Of a stretch of 64,000 nt of DNA, positions 8,925 to 17,431 are shown one piece after another. Position 1 is the stretch's first letter. Each line of letters starts with the position of its first letter. The stretch spans positions 1,488,001 to 1,552,000 of the forward strand of contig NZ_CP060418.1 in NCBI RefSeq assembly GCF_014298075.1, given 5' to 3'. The notes under the pieces were generated by a model. The model was not told where the DNA came from. It saw only the letters and a list, made by a program, of their open reading frames with translations, and searched no databases. The translations under genes and the position numbers were made by a program. Source of the stretch: Enterobacter sp. JUb54. GTDB taxonomy: Bacteria; Pseudomonadota; Gammaproteobacteria; Enterobacterales; Enterobacteriaceae.

Positions 8925-10388
8925 ATGAATACTAAGCAAAACACAACGGCGGAACATCACGCCGCCAAGCGTCACTGGCTAAACTCTCAGGAAGCGGGTT
9001 ATCACAAAGCGATGGGCAACCGTCAGGTACAGATGATCGCCATCGGCGGGGCTATCGGTACCGGTCTGTTTCTCGGCGCTGGTGCGCGTTTACAGATGGC
9101 CGGGCCAGCCCTGGCGCTGGTTTATCTGGTCTGCGGCCTGTTCTCATTCTTTATCTTACGCGCCCTCGGCGAACTGGTATTGCATCGCCCCTCCAGCGGC
9201 AGTTTCGTCTCCTATGCCCGCGAATTCTTAGGTGAAAAAGCGGCCTACGTGGCGGGATGGATGTACTTCGTTAACTGGGCGATGACCGGGATTGTCGATA
9301 TCACCGCCGTAGCGCTGTATATGCACTATTGGGGTGCCTTCGGCGATGTCCCGCAGTGGGTCTTCGCCCTCGGCGCGCTGGCGATCGTCGGCACCATGAA
9401 CATGATCGGCGTGAAGTGGTTCGCCGAAATGGAGTTCTGGTTTGCGCTGGTCAAAGTGCTGGCGATTGTCGCCTTCCTGGTGGTGGGGACGGTGTTCCTC
9501 GGCAGCGGTAAGCCGCTGGACGGCAACGCCACCGGTTTCCATCTGATCACCGATAACGGTGGCCTGTTCCCGCACGGACTGATGCCGGCGCTGGTGCTGG
9601 TTCAGGGCGTGGTATTCGCCTTTGCCTCTATCGAATTAGTGGGTACCGCCGCTGGTGAGTGTAAAGATCCGCAGACCGTAGTGCCGCGCGCAATCAACAG
9701 CGTGATCTGGCGTATCGGCCTGTTCTACGTCGGTTCAGTCGTGCTGTTGGTGCTGCTGCTGCCGTGGAATGCCTATCAGGCCGGGCAAAGTCCGTTCGTT
9801 ACCTTCTTCACGAAGCTGGGCGTGCCGTACATCGGTAGCGTGATGAACATCGTGGTGCTGACCGCCGCGCTGTCCAGCCTGAACTCCGGCCTGTACTGCA
9901 CCGGGCGTATTCTGCGTTCGATGTCGATGGGCGGTTCTGCGCCGAAGTTCATGTCGAAGATGAGCCGTCATCACGTGCCGTACGCCGGGATTCTGGCGAC
10001 GCTGGTGGTGTATGTCTTCGGGGTGTTTCTGAACTATCTGGTGCCGTCGCAGGTGTTTGAGATCGTGCTGAACGTGGCATCGCTGGGGATTATCGCCTCA
10101 TGGGCCTTTATCGTGGTGTGTCAGATGAAACTGCGTCAGGCGATTAAGCAAGGTAAAGCGGCGGATGTGAGCTTTAAAATGCCGGGTGCGCCGTTTACTT
10201 CCTGGCTGACCCTGCTGTTCCTGCTCAGCGTGCTGGTGCTGATGGCTTTCGATTACCCGAACGGTACCTATACCATCGGTTCGATTCCGCTGATTGCGGT
10301 AGTGCTGGTGGCTGGCTGGTTTGGCGTGCGCAAACGCGTTCATGCTATTCATAGCGAAGCGCCTGGCGTGCAGACGTTACAGAAATAA
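8925..10388 (+). CDS. ansP: L-asparagine permease AnsP
   Basis: An amino-acid/polyamine/organocation transporter with about twelve membrane segments, near-identical to recalled E. coli AnsP through GNRQVQMIAIGGAIGTGLF, GELVLHRPSSGSFVSYAREF and GTAAGECKDPQTVVP. It imports L-asparagine with protons across the inner membrane. I chose the ATG at 8925 (487 aa) because it reproduces the E. coli spacing to the AAKRHW segment. In-frame ATGs at 8895 and 8913 are alternatives, and 8913 follows AGGAAA closely. The C-terminus is shorter than in E. coli. The 159-nt leader contains a 6-bp hairpin at 8865-8880 (ACTGCG/CGCAGT). Confidence 0.95.
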   Translation: MNTKQNTTAEHHAAKRHWLNSQEAGYHKAMGNRQVQMIAIGGAIGTGLFLGAGARLQMAGPALALVYLVCGLFSFFILRALGELVLHRPSSGSFVSYAREFLGEKAAYVAGWMYFVNWAMTGIVDITAVALYMHYWGAFGDVPQWVFALGALAIVGTMNMIGVKWFAEMEFWFALVKVLAIVAFLVVGTVFLGSGKPLDGNATGFHLITDNGGLFPHGLMPALVLVQGVVFAFASIELVGTAAGECKDPQTVVPRAINSVIWRIGLFYVGSVVLLVLLLPWNAYQAGQSPFVTFFTKLGVPYIGSVMNIVVLTAALSSLNSGLYCTGRILRSMSMGGSAPKFMSKMSRHHVPYAGILATLVVYVFGVFLNYLVPSQVFEIVLNVASLGIIASWAFIVVCQMKLRQAIKQGKAADVSFKMPGAPFTSWLTLLFLLSVLVLMAFDYPNGTYTIGSIPLIAVVLVAGWFGVRKRVHAIHSEAPGVQTLQK

Positions 10389-10395
10389 ACCTGGT

Positions 10396-10423
10396 GTGGT
10401 TTGCCCGGAAACGGGCAAACCAC
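10396..10423. terminator. Perfect 12-bp hairpin between convergent ansP and lipoprotein gene
   Basis: GTGGTTTGCCCG pairs exactly with CGGGCAAACCAC around a GAAA loop. It begins 8 nt after the ansP stop and lies 11 nt beyond the lipoprotein stop. There is no clear U-tract on either side, so it may act as an mRNA 3'-end stabiliser or a weak bidirectional terminator. Confidence 0.6.
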
Positions 10424-10433
10424 CTGCTGTCAC

Positions 10434-10655
10434 TTAATTATCTTCCACCAGCTGCGACACCTCGCTGCTGTTAATCTGGCGATGGTTGCCAGATTCATCG
10501 ACATAGCTGGTCATACCGGTGTCTTTATCCAGACGCGGCTTGCCCTGAGTCACAATGGTCTGCCCACTTTTCGTTGTCATGACGTAGTTTGAACTACAAC
10601 CTGCGAGCAGTGCCAGCATCGCGCCAGCGCACAGCACCATAAATGGCTTATTCAT
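10434..10655 (-). CDS. YgdI/YgdR-family small lipoprotein (DUF903)
   Basis: A 73-aa lipoprotein. The signal peptide MNKPFMVLCAGAMLALLAGC ends in a lipobox (LLAGC, Cys20 the lipidation site), followed by the family core SNYVMTTKSGQTIVTQGKP and MTSYVDESGNHRQINSSEV, which forms an SH3-like small barrel. The start at 10655 has GGAGGA eight nt upstream. An in-frame codon at 10727 would add 24 residues before the signal and is unlikely. Function is unknown; E. coli has paralogues YgdI and YgdR. It is convergent with ansP, a single gene. Confidence 0.88.
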   Translation of the reverse strand: MNKPFMVLCAGAMLALLAGCSSNYVMTTKSGQTIVTQGKPRLDKDTGMTSYVDESGNHRQINSSEVSQLVEDN

Positions 10656-10799
10656 ACTTCCTCCGGAATGATAACCATCGCCCCGCAACGGCGGGGAAAG
10701 TATTGATTGTAATGTCATTACATTCATCAGGCCAATCGGTGATTGTAACAGAGGGTGATTCAGGCGGGTGGGAGGGGTTGCCCCCTCCTCAATAACGAT

Positions 10800-11861
10800 T
10801 TACAGCGCTATACGGATAACGTCATCCGGCTGGGTGGCTTCTTTCTGACGGCTGGATTCCTGCTTCACGCTGACGTACAGCGTTTTACCGTCGGCGGAGA
10901 GCGCCAGGCTGTTCGGGTGAGTCGGGGTTTTGAAGGTTTTAACGACCTTGTAGGTTTTGCCGTCAATCACGCTCACTTCACCGGCTTTACGATGGGTCAC
11001 ATAGGCTTCGTTACGCGTCGGGTTGAACAGCACCGCCAGCGATTCCGGCGCGGCAATTTTCTGCAGCACTTTGCCATCGCGGATATCGACTACCAGAACT
11101 TCCGGCTGTTTGCCGTCGGTGATAAAGGCGCGGTGACCGGCGGTATCCAGGCTCAGGTTCAGATAGAAGTGCTCTTTGCCGTCATCCTGCAGCTTTTTGC
11201 GGCTGATGATTTTGTTGCTGTCGCTGTCGATGGTCAGCAGTTCGCCATCGGCATTGGTGGTGTAAATACGCTTGGCGTCAGCATCTACCGCCAGGCCGGT
11301 AGCCATGGCGCCGGTATTGGTGATGGTATCTTTCAGGGTCAGCTTGTCGCCGTCCACAACCCAGATCACGCTCTCTTTACCCAGACCAGTGATGTAGACG
11401 GTGTTGGTTTTTTCATTGACCGCCAGCTCACGGGGCGCCAGCGGGCGCACGGTTTCGCTGCGTTTGCGGTCGTCGAGCACCAGACGGCCTTTCACGGCAC
11501 CGGTCTTCGCATCAATTGCGGTGACGGTGCTGTCGGTGGTGTTACCAAACCACAGCGTTTGCGTGGTGGTGTTGATGGTCGCGCCGAACGGCTTCAGATC
11601 GTTATGGATGATCTGGGTAACTTCGAGGGTGGTGGGATCCAGACGGTAAACAATCCCGCCTTTATCCAGCGCGCGGCTTTGTGACGTAGCGACCCACAGT
11701 GCATTTTCCTGCTGGCTGTAAGCCATTTCGTATGCGCCCTTACCCACAGCCTTGCGCAGCATTTCGTCTGCCGCATGAGCGCTAAAGCTCCCCGCCAGCA
11801 GTAAAGAGGTTAACAGCAGTGAACGGCGCAGACGCGGCGCGGACAGATGACGTAATGACAT
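10800..11861 (-). CDS. yncE: YncE, periplasmic seven-bladed beta-propeller protein
   Basis: A 353-aa secreted protein, the same length as E. coli YncE. It has a signal peptide (MSLRHLSAPRLRRS, hydrophobic core, SFSAHA) and repeated WD/YVTN-type blades such as NSLALSADGKTLYVSV near the C-terminus. The start at 11861 has GGGAG upstream; the in-frame 11903 start lacks one. YncE is iron-regulated in E. coli, and structural work shows a beta-propeller that can bind DNA in vitro. Its physiological role is unresolved. It diverges from the TonB receptor gene yncD across a Fur box, which suggests a related periplasmic role. Confidence 0.95.
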   Translation of the reverse strand: MSLRHLSAPRLRRSLLLTSLLLAGSFSAHAADEMLRKAVGKGAYEMAYSQQENALWVATSQSRALDKGGIVYRLDPTTLEVTQIIHNDLKPFGATINTTTQTLWFGNTTDSTVTAIDAKTGAVKGRLVLDDRKRSETVRPLAPRELAVNEKTNTVYITGLGKESVIWVVDGDKLTLKDTITNTGAMATGLAVDADAKRIYTTNADGELLTIDSDSNKIISRKKLQDDGKEHFYLNLSLDTAGHRAFITDGKQPEVLVVDIRDGKVLQKIAAPESLAVLFNPTRNEAYVTHRKAGEVSVIDGKTYKVVKTFKTPTHPNSLALSADGKTLYVSVKQESSRQKEATQPDDVIRIAL

Positions 11862-11946
11862 GACGACTCCCTTTGATAAAACAACTATGTGCCTGCTCAA
11901 CATGGCTTCCGTGATGCAAAGTCATGGCTTTGCGTTATTTTCAAAT

Positions 11947-11965
11947 GCGAATAGTAATCATTATT
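11947..11965. promoter_or_regulatory. Fur box in the yncE-yncD intergenic region
   Basis: GCGAATAGTAATCATTATT matches the 19-bp Fur consensus GATAATGATAATCATTATC at 14 positions, including the unbroken run TAATCATTAT. It lies between divergent yncE and yncD, 86 nt from yncE and 157 nt from yncD. Iron repression of these genes in E. coli agrees. Confidence 0.75.
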
Positions 11966-12121
11966 TGAGGTAAAGTGGAGCGCTATTTCTGCATCCACGA
12001 CGCGAAAATAGCCATTCGGTGCCATTATTTAACTAAAATGCCGTTAATAATTTTCAAAAAATTACAAAAGGATTAACATGTGCGCATATGTTCCGTTTGG
12101 TTCGTTTTACGAGTAGCTGTC

Positions 12122-14224
12122 ATGAAAATCCTTTCCGTGCGCACGGTTGCGCTTCCTGCCCTCCTGTTACCTCTCTTTGCCCTGGCCGAGAGCAACGAAC
12201 AAACCATGGTCGTCACCGCCGCACCGACCACGGTGTCCGAACTTGATACCCCCGCCGCCGTCAGCGTGGTTAACGGGGATGAGATGCGCCAGGCCGCCCC
12301 ACGGGTGAACCTTTCCGAGTCGCTGGGTGCGGTGCCGGGGCTGCAGGTGCAGAACCGACAGAACTACGCCCAGGATCTGCAATTATCGATTCGCGGTTTT
12401 GGTTCCCGCTCAACCTACGGCGTGCGCGGACTGCGGATCTACGTTGACGGCATTCCGGCCACGATGCCCGACGGCCAGGGGCAAACCTCGAATATTGATA
12501 TTGGCAGCGTGGAGAGCCTTGAGGTCCTGCGCGGGCCCTTCTCTGCCCTGTACGGCAACTCCTCCGGCGGGGTGATCAATGTGTCGACCCAGACCGGCAG
12601 CCAGCCGCCGACCATCGAAGCCAGCAGTTATTACGGCAGTTTCGGAACCTGGCACTACGGCCTGAAGGCGACCGGGTCCGTCGGCGACGGAACCCACGCC
12701 GGCGACGTCGATTACACCGTCTCGACCAACCGCTTCACCACCCATGGCTATCGCGACCACAGCGGCGCCCGTAAAAACCTGGCCAACGCTAAGCTCGGCG
12801 TGCGCATCAATGATGTCAGCAAGCTGACCCTGCTGTTTAACAGCGTGGATATCAAAGCCAATGACGCCGGCGGGCTGAGCTACGACGAGTGGCAGAGTAA
12901 TCCGCGCCAGTCGCCTCGTGGCGACCAGTACAACACCCGTAAATCGACGAAACAGACCCAGGCGGGGCTGCGCTACGAAAGAGCGCTCAGCGAGCAGGAT
13001 GACCTGAGCGTCATGATGTATGCCGGGGAGCGCGAGACCACACAGTATCAGTCAATTCCCCGGGCGCCGCAGCTCAACCCAACCCATGCCGGCGGGGTTA
13101 TCGATCTGACGCGCCATTATCAGGGCATTGATACCCGCTGGACCCACCGCGGCGAACTGCTGGTGCCGGTCACCTTCACCACCGGGCTCGACTATGAAAA
13201 CATGAGCGAGCGCCGCAAAGGGTATGAAAACTATGTGATGGTCAACGGCGCGCCGCAGTACGGCGAAGAAGGCAGCCTGCGTCGCAATGAACGTAACCTG
13301 ATGTGGAACCTCGATCCCTATCTGCAGACCCAGTGGCAGCTGACGGAGAAGCTCTCCCTCGATGCCGGGGTGCGCTACAGTTCGGTGTGGTTCGACTCCA
13401 ACGATCAGTACATTACGACTGGCAATGGCGATGACAGCGGCGAGGCCAGCTACCACAAATGGCTGCCGGCAGGCTCATTGAAGTACGCGGTGACCGATGC
13501 CTGGAACGTCTATCTCTCCGCCGGTCGCGGCTTTGAAACGCCGACCATTAACGAGCTCTCCTACCGTTCGGATAACCAGAGCGGCCTCAACTTCGGCCTG
13601 CAGCCGTCGACCAATGAAACGGTCGAGATCGGCAGCAAGACGCGGATCGGCAACGGACTGTTTACCGCGGCCCTGTTCCAGACCAATACCGATAACGAGA
13701 TTGTGGTGGATGCCAGCAGCGGCGGGCGTACCAGCTATAAGAACGCCGGTAAGACGCGCCGCCAGGGGCTGGAGCTGGGGCTGGATCAGCAGTTTGCTGA
13801 GAACTGGCGCCTGAAAGCCGCGTGGACGTGGCTGGATGCGACCTACCGCACCAACGTCTGTGACGACAGCAACTGCAACGGCAATCGGATTCCGGGCATC
13901 GCGCGCAATATGGGGTACGCCTCATTCGGCTATCAGCCGGACCGCGGCTGGTACGCCGGCAGCGATATCCGCTATATGAGCGATATTATGGCCAACGATG
14001 AGAACACCGCCAAAGCGCCATCATGGACGGTAGTCGGTCTCACCACCGGGTATAAATGGAGCTACGGCAAGATGGATATGGATCTGTTCGGCCGCATCGA
14101 CAACCTGTTTGACCGCAGTTACGTCGGTTCGGTTATCGTTAACGAGTCCAACGGTCGCTACTACGAGCCAGCACCAGGGCGTAACTACGGCGTCGGCCTG
14201 AACCTCGCCTGGCGGTTCGAGTAA
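12122..14224 (+). CDS. yncD: YncD/PqqU TonB-dependent outer-membrane receptor
   Basis: A 700-aa receptor with signal peptide (MKILSVRTVALPALLLPLFALA), an early TonB box (QTMVVTA), plug-domain motifs (LSIRGFGSRSTYGVRG, YVDGIPATMPDGQG, LEVLRGPFSALYG) and a 22-strand-type beta-barrel ending in aromatic Phe-Glu (AWRFE). It closely matches recalled E. coli YncD, reported as the pyrroloquinoline quinone receptor PqqU and a phage receptor. I set the start at the second methionine (12122), because the upstream ATG at 12080 gives a non-signal leader. It is followed by a REP-like palindrome and a terminator. Confidence 0.95.
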   Translation: MKILSVRTVALPALLLPLFALAESNEQTMVVTAAPTTVSELDTPAAVSVVNGDEMRQAAPRVNLSESLGAVPGLQVQNRQNYAQDLQLSIRGFGSRSTYGVRGLRIYVDGIPATMPDGQGQTSNIDIGSVESLEVLRGPFSALYGNSSGGVINVSTQTGSQPPTIEASSYYGSFGTWHYGLKATGSVGDGTHAGDVDYTVSTNRFTTHGYRDHSGARKNLANAKLGVRINDVSKLTLLFNSVDIKANDAGGLSYDEWQSNPRQSPRGDQYNTRKSTKQTQAGLRYERALSEQDDLSVMMYAGERETTQYQSIPRAPQLNPTHAGGVIDLTRHYQGIDTRWTHRGELLVPVTFTTGLDYENMSERRKGYENYVMVNGAPQYGEEGSLRRNERNLMWNLDPYLQTQWQLTEKLSLDAGVRYSSVWFDSNDQYITTGNGDDSGEASYHKWLPAGSLKYAVTDAWNVYLSAGRGFETPTINELSYRSDNQSGLNFGLQPSTNETVEIGSKTRIGNGLFTAALFQTNTDNEIVVDASSGGRTSYKNAGKTRRQGLELGLDQQFAENWRLKAAWTWLDATYRTNVCDDSNCNGNRIPGIARNMGYASFGYQPDRGWYAGSDIRYMSDIMANDENTAKAPSWTVVGLTTGYKWSYGKMDMDLFGRIDNLFDRSYVGSVIVNESNGRYYEPAPGRNYGVGLNLAWRFE

Positions 14225-14230
14225 CGCTTT

Positions 14231-14265
14231 TATCTCCCCGGTAAGCGCAGCGCCACCGGGGGATA
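14231..14265. repeat. REP-like palindrome downstream of yncD
   Basis: An imperfect palindrome (TATCTCCCCGGT ... ACCGGGGGATA) whose core GGTAAGCGCAGCGCCACC resembles the extragenic REP-type palindromes common in Klebsiella. It sits six nt after the yncD stop and just before the terminator. Confidence 0.5.
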
Positions 14266-14274
14266 ACACTAAAA

Positions 14275-14306
14275 AACCCGGATAGCTGGCGTTATCCGGG
14301 TTTTGC
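14275..14306. terminator. Intrinsic terminator between yncD and curA
   Basis: AACCCGGATA pairs with TATCCGGGTT around an 8-nt loop, with TTTTGCTT on the plus side and an A-run giving U's on the minus side. It can serve both convergent genes. Confidence 0.8.
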
Positions 14307-14337
14307 TTATCGTCGTTTTGCAAAGCGTGACGCGAAG

Positions 14338-15375
14338 TTAATCGTCGGGCGAAACGCGGACCACCACTTTACCGAAGTTCTTACCCTTCAGCAGGCCGAT
14401 CAACGCCTCGGGCGCACGTTCCAGCTCATCGATCAGCTGCTCGCGATATTTGATTTTACCTTCCTGCACCCAGCGGCCCATTTCAGCCTGGAACTCAGCA
14501 ATACGATGGCCGTAGTCCTGACCGATGATAAAACCCTGCATGCGGATGCGTTTTTTCAGCAGCGTCCCCATCAGCAGCGGCAGACGATCCGGCCCTTCCG
14601 GCAGGCTGGTGGCGTTATAGCCGCTGACTAAGCCGCAGACCGGCACGCGCGCCGAGGTATTGAGCAGCGGCAGAACGGCATCAAACACCTTACCGCCGAC
14701 GTTTTCATAGTAGATATCAATCCCCTGCGGGCAGGCCGCAGCCAGCTGGGCGGCAAAATCTTGCGCATGGTGATCGAGACAAACATCAAACCCGAGCGTC
14801 TCCACCGCGTAGCGACATTTTTCGCTGCCCCCGGCGATCCCCACCGTACGGCAGCCTTTGAGTTTGGCAATCTGCCCGACCGTGGCGCCTACTGGCCCGG
14901 TCGCGGCAGCCACCACCAGCGTTTCACCGGCCTTCGGCTGACCGATATCCAGTAGCCCCATATAGGCGGTAAACCCAGGCATGCCGAGTACCCCCAGCGC
15001 CCAGGAAGGATGCTGCGGGTCGGTGCCCAGCTTTACCAGCCCGCTCCCGTCGGAGAGTTCATAGTCCTGCCAGCCGCTATAGCCCAGTACCCATTCACCA
15101 GCTTTAAAATCAGCGTGATGGGAGACTTCAACACGGCTCACCGTACCGCCGACCATCACCGCGCCAATCTCCACCGGCGGCGAATAGGATGGCGCATCGC
15201 TCATCCGGCCACGCATATAGGGATCCAATGACAGATACACCGTGCGCAACAGTAGCTGGCCTGGGCCTGGGGTCGGCACATCGCCCTCTTCCAGACGGAA
15301 ATTATCCCCGGTCGGTTCGCCGTGCGGGCGGGAAGCCAGCACCAGTCGACGATGACGCTGTGGATGAAAAGCCAT
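14338..15375 (-). CDS. curA: NADPH-dependent curcumin/dihydrocurcumin reductase CurA (MDR family)
   Basis: A 345-aa medium-chain dehydrogenase/reductase without the structural zinc, the same length as E. coli CurA (YncB). Conserved blocks are YLSLDPYMRGRMSD, GMPGFTAYMGLLDIG, the nucleotide-binding AAATGPVGATVGQIAKL and IDIYYENVGGKVFDAVLPL. It reduces activated alkenes in the cytoplasm with NADPH; curcumin is the known E. coli substrate. In E. coli mcbR lies between curA and yncD, but here the two genes are directly convergent and an XRE-cupin gene sits upstream of curA. Confidence 0.94.
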   Translation of the reverse strand: MAFHPQRHRRLVLASRPHGEPTGDNFRLEEGDVPTPGPGQLLLRTVYLSLDPYMRGRMSDAPSYSPPVEIGAVMVGGTVSRVEVSHHADFKAGEWVLGYSGWQDYELSDGSGLVKLGTDPQHPSWALGVLGMPGFTAYMGLLDIGQPKAGETLVVAAATGPVGATVGQIAKLKGCRTVGIAGGSEKCRYAVETLGFDVCLDHHAQDFAAQLAAACPQGIDIYYENVGGKVFDAVLPLLNTSARVPVCGLVSGYNATSLPEGPDRLPLLMGTLLKKRIRMQGFIIGQDYGHRIAEFQAEMGRWVQEGKIKYREQLIDELERAPEALIGLLKGKNFGKVVVRVSPDD

Positions 15376-15440
15376 AGCAAACTCCTCCAGTTAAAAGCCT
15401 GTACCAAGGCTAGTCGCAATTGGCGCCGCGCACATTGGCA

Positions 15441-15995
15441 TTATGAGGCAGATTGATTTAACCGCACCACCAGGTAGGTACAGGATGCGTTGGATTCATT
15501 GATAAACCGGCAGTCGTTTGGCGGCCCCAGTTCGAGGCAGTCGCCGGCCCGCATCTCATGCCGGGTGGCGCCCTCGACAAAAACCAGCTCCCCCTGCTGC
15601 AGCCAGATAAGCTGGCGCGCCAGCGCGTATGACGCCGCCGGCATCGGCACGTCGCTGCCCGCCGGCAGCTCCACCTGCACCAGATCGATCGGCAGATCGC
15701 TGCGCGGAGAGACGTGGCGCCGCAGATAGTGGCTTTGCGGATCGCGCCAGACCGGCTGCTGGGCAAAACGCAGCAGTTTCCCTTCCTGCATCTCCGCTCT
15801 GGCGATCAGGGTGGACATACTGATGCCAAAGGCGCCGGAAAGCCGCCCGAGCATCGAGGCCGTCGGGCTGCTTTCACCGCGCTCGATCTTGTGGATCATC
15901 GCCCGAGAGGCACCGGCACGCTCGGCCAGGTCACTAAGCGACCAGCCGCGAGATTCGCGTTCGATGCGTATGCGTGCGCTAATGCGCTGATTCAT
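15441..15995 (-). CDS. XRE-family regulator with C-terminal cupin domain
   Basis: A 184-aa two-domain regulator. Residues ~8-60 are an XRE helix-turn-helix (LSDLAERAGASRAMIHKIERGE), and residues ~100-180 are a cupin (LIWLQQGELVFVEGATRHEMRAGDCLELGP). The same architecture occurs in SutR and PuuR. I prefer the start at 15995, which has a GAAG-type site; 16016 would add seven residues. It diverges from mnaT, and identical palindromic decamers lie upstream of both genes, so it probably represses itself and mnaT-ydcZ. The effector is unknown; an amino acid or an amine is plausible. Confidence 0.88.
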   Translation of the reverse strand: MNQRISARIRIERESRGWSLSDLAERAGASRAMIHKIERGESSPTASMLGRLSGAFGISMSTLIARAEMQEGKLLRFAQQPVWRDPQSHYLRRHVSPRSDLPIDLVQVELPAGSDVPMPAASYALARQLIWLQQGELVFVEGATRHEMRAGDCLELGPPNDCRFINESNASCTYLVVRLNQSAS

Positions 15996-16023
15996 ATTGT
16001 CTTCAGTCGTGTTCATAGCGTAG

Positions 16024-16033
16024 TACTATAGTG
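16024..16033. promoter_or_regulatory. Putative operator, copy 1 (TACTATAGTG)
   Basis: Decamer TACTATAGTG with palindromic core ACTATAGT, placed 29 nt upstream of the XRE-cupin start. An identical decamer occurs at 16177-16186. It is a likely autoregulatory site of the XRE-cupin protein (inference). Confidence 0.5.
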
Positions 16034-16176
16034 TATGAATTGACCCGCAACAAGATGATGTCCTCCGAAATCCTTAGCCTGTCTCATTGCTCGCAAGCCC
16101 TTACATTGAACGGGATAAGAAATTTTTCGCTAAAACAGATGACAGCGTCACGTACAGTATTGTAATAATGTCGTAC

Positions 16177-16186
16177 TACTATAGTG
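16177..16186. promoter_or_regulatory. Putative operator, copy 2 (TACTATAGTG)
   Basis: Second identical copy of the decamer, 20 nt upstream of the mnaT start, a position suited to blocking transcription of mnaT-ydcZ. The pairing with copy 1 is the main support. Confidence 0.5.
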
Positions 16187-16206
16187 AACAGTTACTGAGG
16201 TCTGCT

Positions 16207-16725
16207 ATGTCCATTCGTTACGCTGGCAAAGAAGATTGCGCTGCGATCGCCGAAATCTACAACCACGCGGTCTTGCACACCGCCGCTATCTGGAATGATA
16301 AAACCGTCGATACCCATAACCGCCTTGCGTGGTTTGAAGCCCGGCAGCTGGCCGGTTTTCCGGTGTTGGTCAGCGAAGAAGATGGTGTGGTTACCGGTTA
16401 CTCCTCTTTTGGCGACTGGCGCGCTTTTGACGGTTTTCGACATACCGTAGAGCATTCGGTCTATGTGCACCCCGATCATCAGGGTAAAGGGTTGGGCCGC
16501 GCCCTGCTGGTAGCGCTGATTAACGAAGCCCGTCGGCTCAATAAACATGTGATGGTGGCCGGGATCGAAGCGCAAAATCAGGCCTCGCTGCATCTCCATG
16601 AAACGCTGGGGTTTGTCACTACCGGGCAGATGCCGCAGGTGGGGACTAAATTTGGTCGCTGGCTGGATCTGACCTTTATGCAGCTGCAGCTTGACGATCG
16701 CCGCGATCCGGACGGCAGTGCATGA
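16207..16725 (+). CDS. mnaT: L-amino acid N-acyltransferase MnaT (YncA; Pat family)
   Basis: A 172-aa GNAT acetyltransferase, the same length as E. coli MnaT. The acetyl-CoA loop is HQGKGLGRALL (residues ~95-105), preceded by VEHSVYVHPDH and followed by MVAGIEAQNQASLHLHETLGF. The E. coli enzyme acetylates methionine, methionine sulfone/sulfoximine and phosphinothricin-like analogues in the cytoplasm. The start at 16207 follows a GAGG site, and upstream in-frame codons give an unlikely leader. The stop overlaps the ydcZ ATG (ATGA), so the two are co-translated. Confidence 0.93.
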   Translation: MSIRYAGKEDCAAIAEIYNHAVLHTAAIWNDKTVDTHNRLAWFEARQLAGFPVLVSEEDGVVTGYSSFGDWRAFDGFRHTVEHSVYVHPDHQGKGLGRALLVALINEARRLNKHVMVAGIEAQNQASLHLHETLGFVTTGQMPQVGTKFGRWLDLTFMQLQLDDRRDPDGSA

Positions 16726-17171
16726 ACCAGTCGTTGACCCTTGCCTGCCTGATTGCCGCAGGCATCGGGCTGGTGGTGCAGAATACCCTGATGGTGCGCA
16801 TCACCCAGTCGGCGTCCACTATCCTGATCGCCATGCTGCTTAACTCGCTGGTCGGGATTGTTATTTTCGTGACGATCCTGATGCTGCGCCACGGGGCCGC
16901 AGGATTTCAGGAGCTGGCGGTCAGTATCAAATGGTGGACCTTGATCCCGGGCCTGCTGGGGTCATTTTTTGTCTTCGCCAGCATCAGCGGCTATCAAAAC
17001 GTCGGCGCGGCCACCACCATTGCGGTGCTGATCGCCAGCCAGCTGGTGGGTGGATTAGTCATCGATATTATCCGCGCGCACGGGGTGCCATGGCGGGCGT
17101 TGCTGGGGCCGCTGTGCGGCGCAGTGATGCTGGTAGCAGGCGCCTGGCTGGTAGCCAGACGCCAGTTCTGA
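16722..17171 (+). CDS. ydcZ: YdcZ, DUF606/DMT-related inner-membrane protein
   Basis: A 149-aa hydrophobic protein with about five transmembrane segments and the DUF606 pattern (LLNSLVGIVIF, IPGLLGSFFVFASI, IAVLIASQLVGGLVID). This is half the size of a full drug/metabolite transporter, so it probably works as a dimer. It is exactly the E. coli YdcZ length and is translationally coupled to mnaT. The pairing suggests export or uptake of the acetylated or parental amino-acid analogue, but no substrate is known. Confidence 0.92.
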   Translation: MNQSLTLACLIAAGIGLVVQNTLMVRITQSASTILIAMLLNSLVGIVIFVTILMLRHGAAGFQELAVSIKWWTLIPGLLGSFFVFASISGYQNVGAATTIAVLIASQLVGGLVIDIIRAHGVPWRALLGPLCGAVMLVAGAWLVARRQF

Positions 17172-17180
17172 GGCGGTCGG

Positions 17181-17414
17181 TCAGAGAATGGCGCCACCCT
17201 TGTTTAACTGCTCGCGGCGCGCCTCCTGCTCTTCATGGTGCTGACGCCCGTGATGTGCAATGGTGGTGCGCAACCGCTGCTGCTGGGTAAAGCGCTCGTC
17301 GCGGCTCAGCTCAGCGTCATCGCTAAGCGCGATCAGCAGTTCATTCATATGGGTGATGACCCCTTCGGCAATCGCCGCATCCACGCGGGCGATAACGTCA
17401 TCCAGATGCGCCAT
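17181..17414 (-). CDS. ydcY: YdcY, small conserved protein (DUF2526)
   Basis: A 77-aa protein nearly identical to recalled E. coli YdcY (HLDDVIARVDAAI, HMNELLIALSDDAELSR, TQQQRLRTTIAHHGR). It is predicted largely helical and highly charged, with no signal or membrane segment. Function is unknown. It is convergent with ydcZ, with only nine nt between stops, and lies 17 nt downstream of the peptide-binding-protein gene on the same strand. Confidence 0.93.
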   Translation of the reverse strand: MAHLDDVIARVDAAIAEGVITHMNELLIALSDDAELSRDERFTQQQRLRTTIAHHGRQHHEEQEARREQLNKGGAIL

Positions 17415-17431
17415 TCTGTTCTCCTTTCGCT

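Noticed and set aside
10755..11684. 309-codon plus-strand frame opposite yncE
   Set aside because: Repeat-propeller gene yncE on the minus strand accounts for the sequence.
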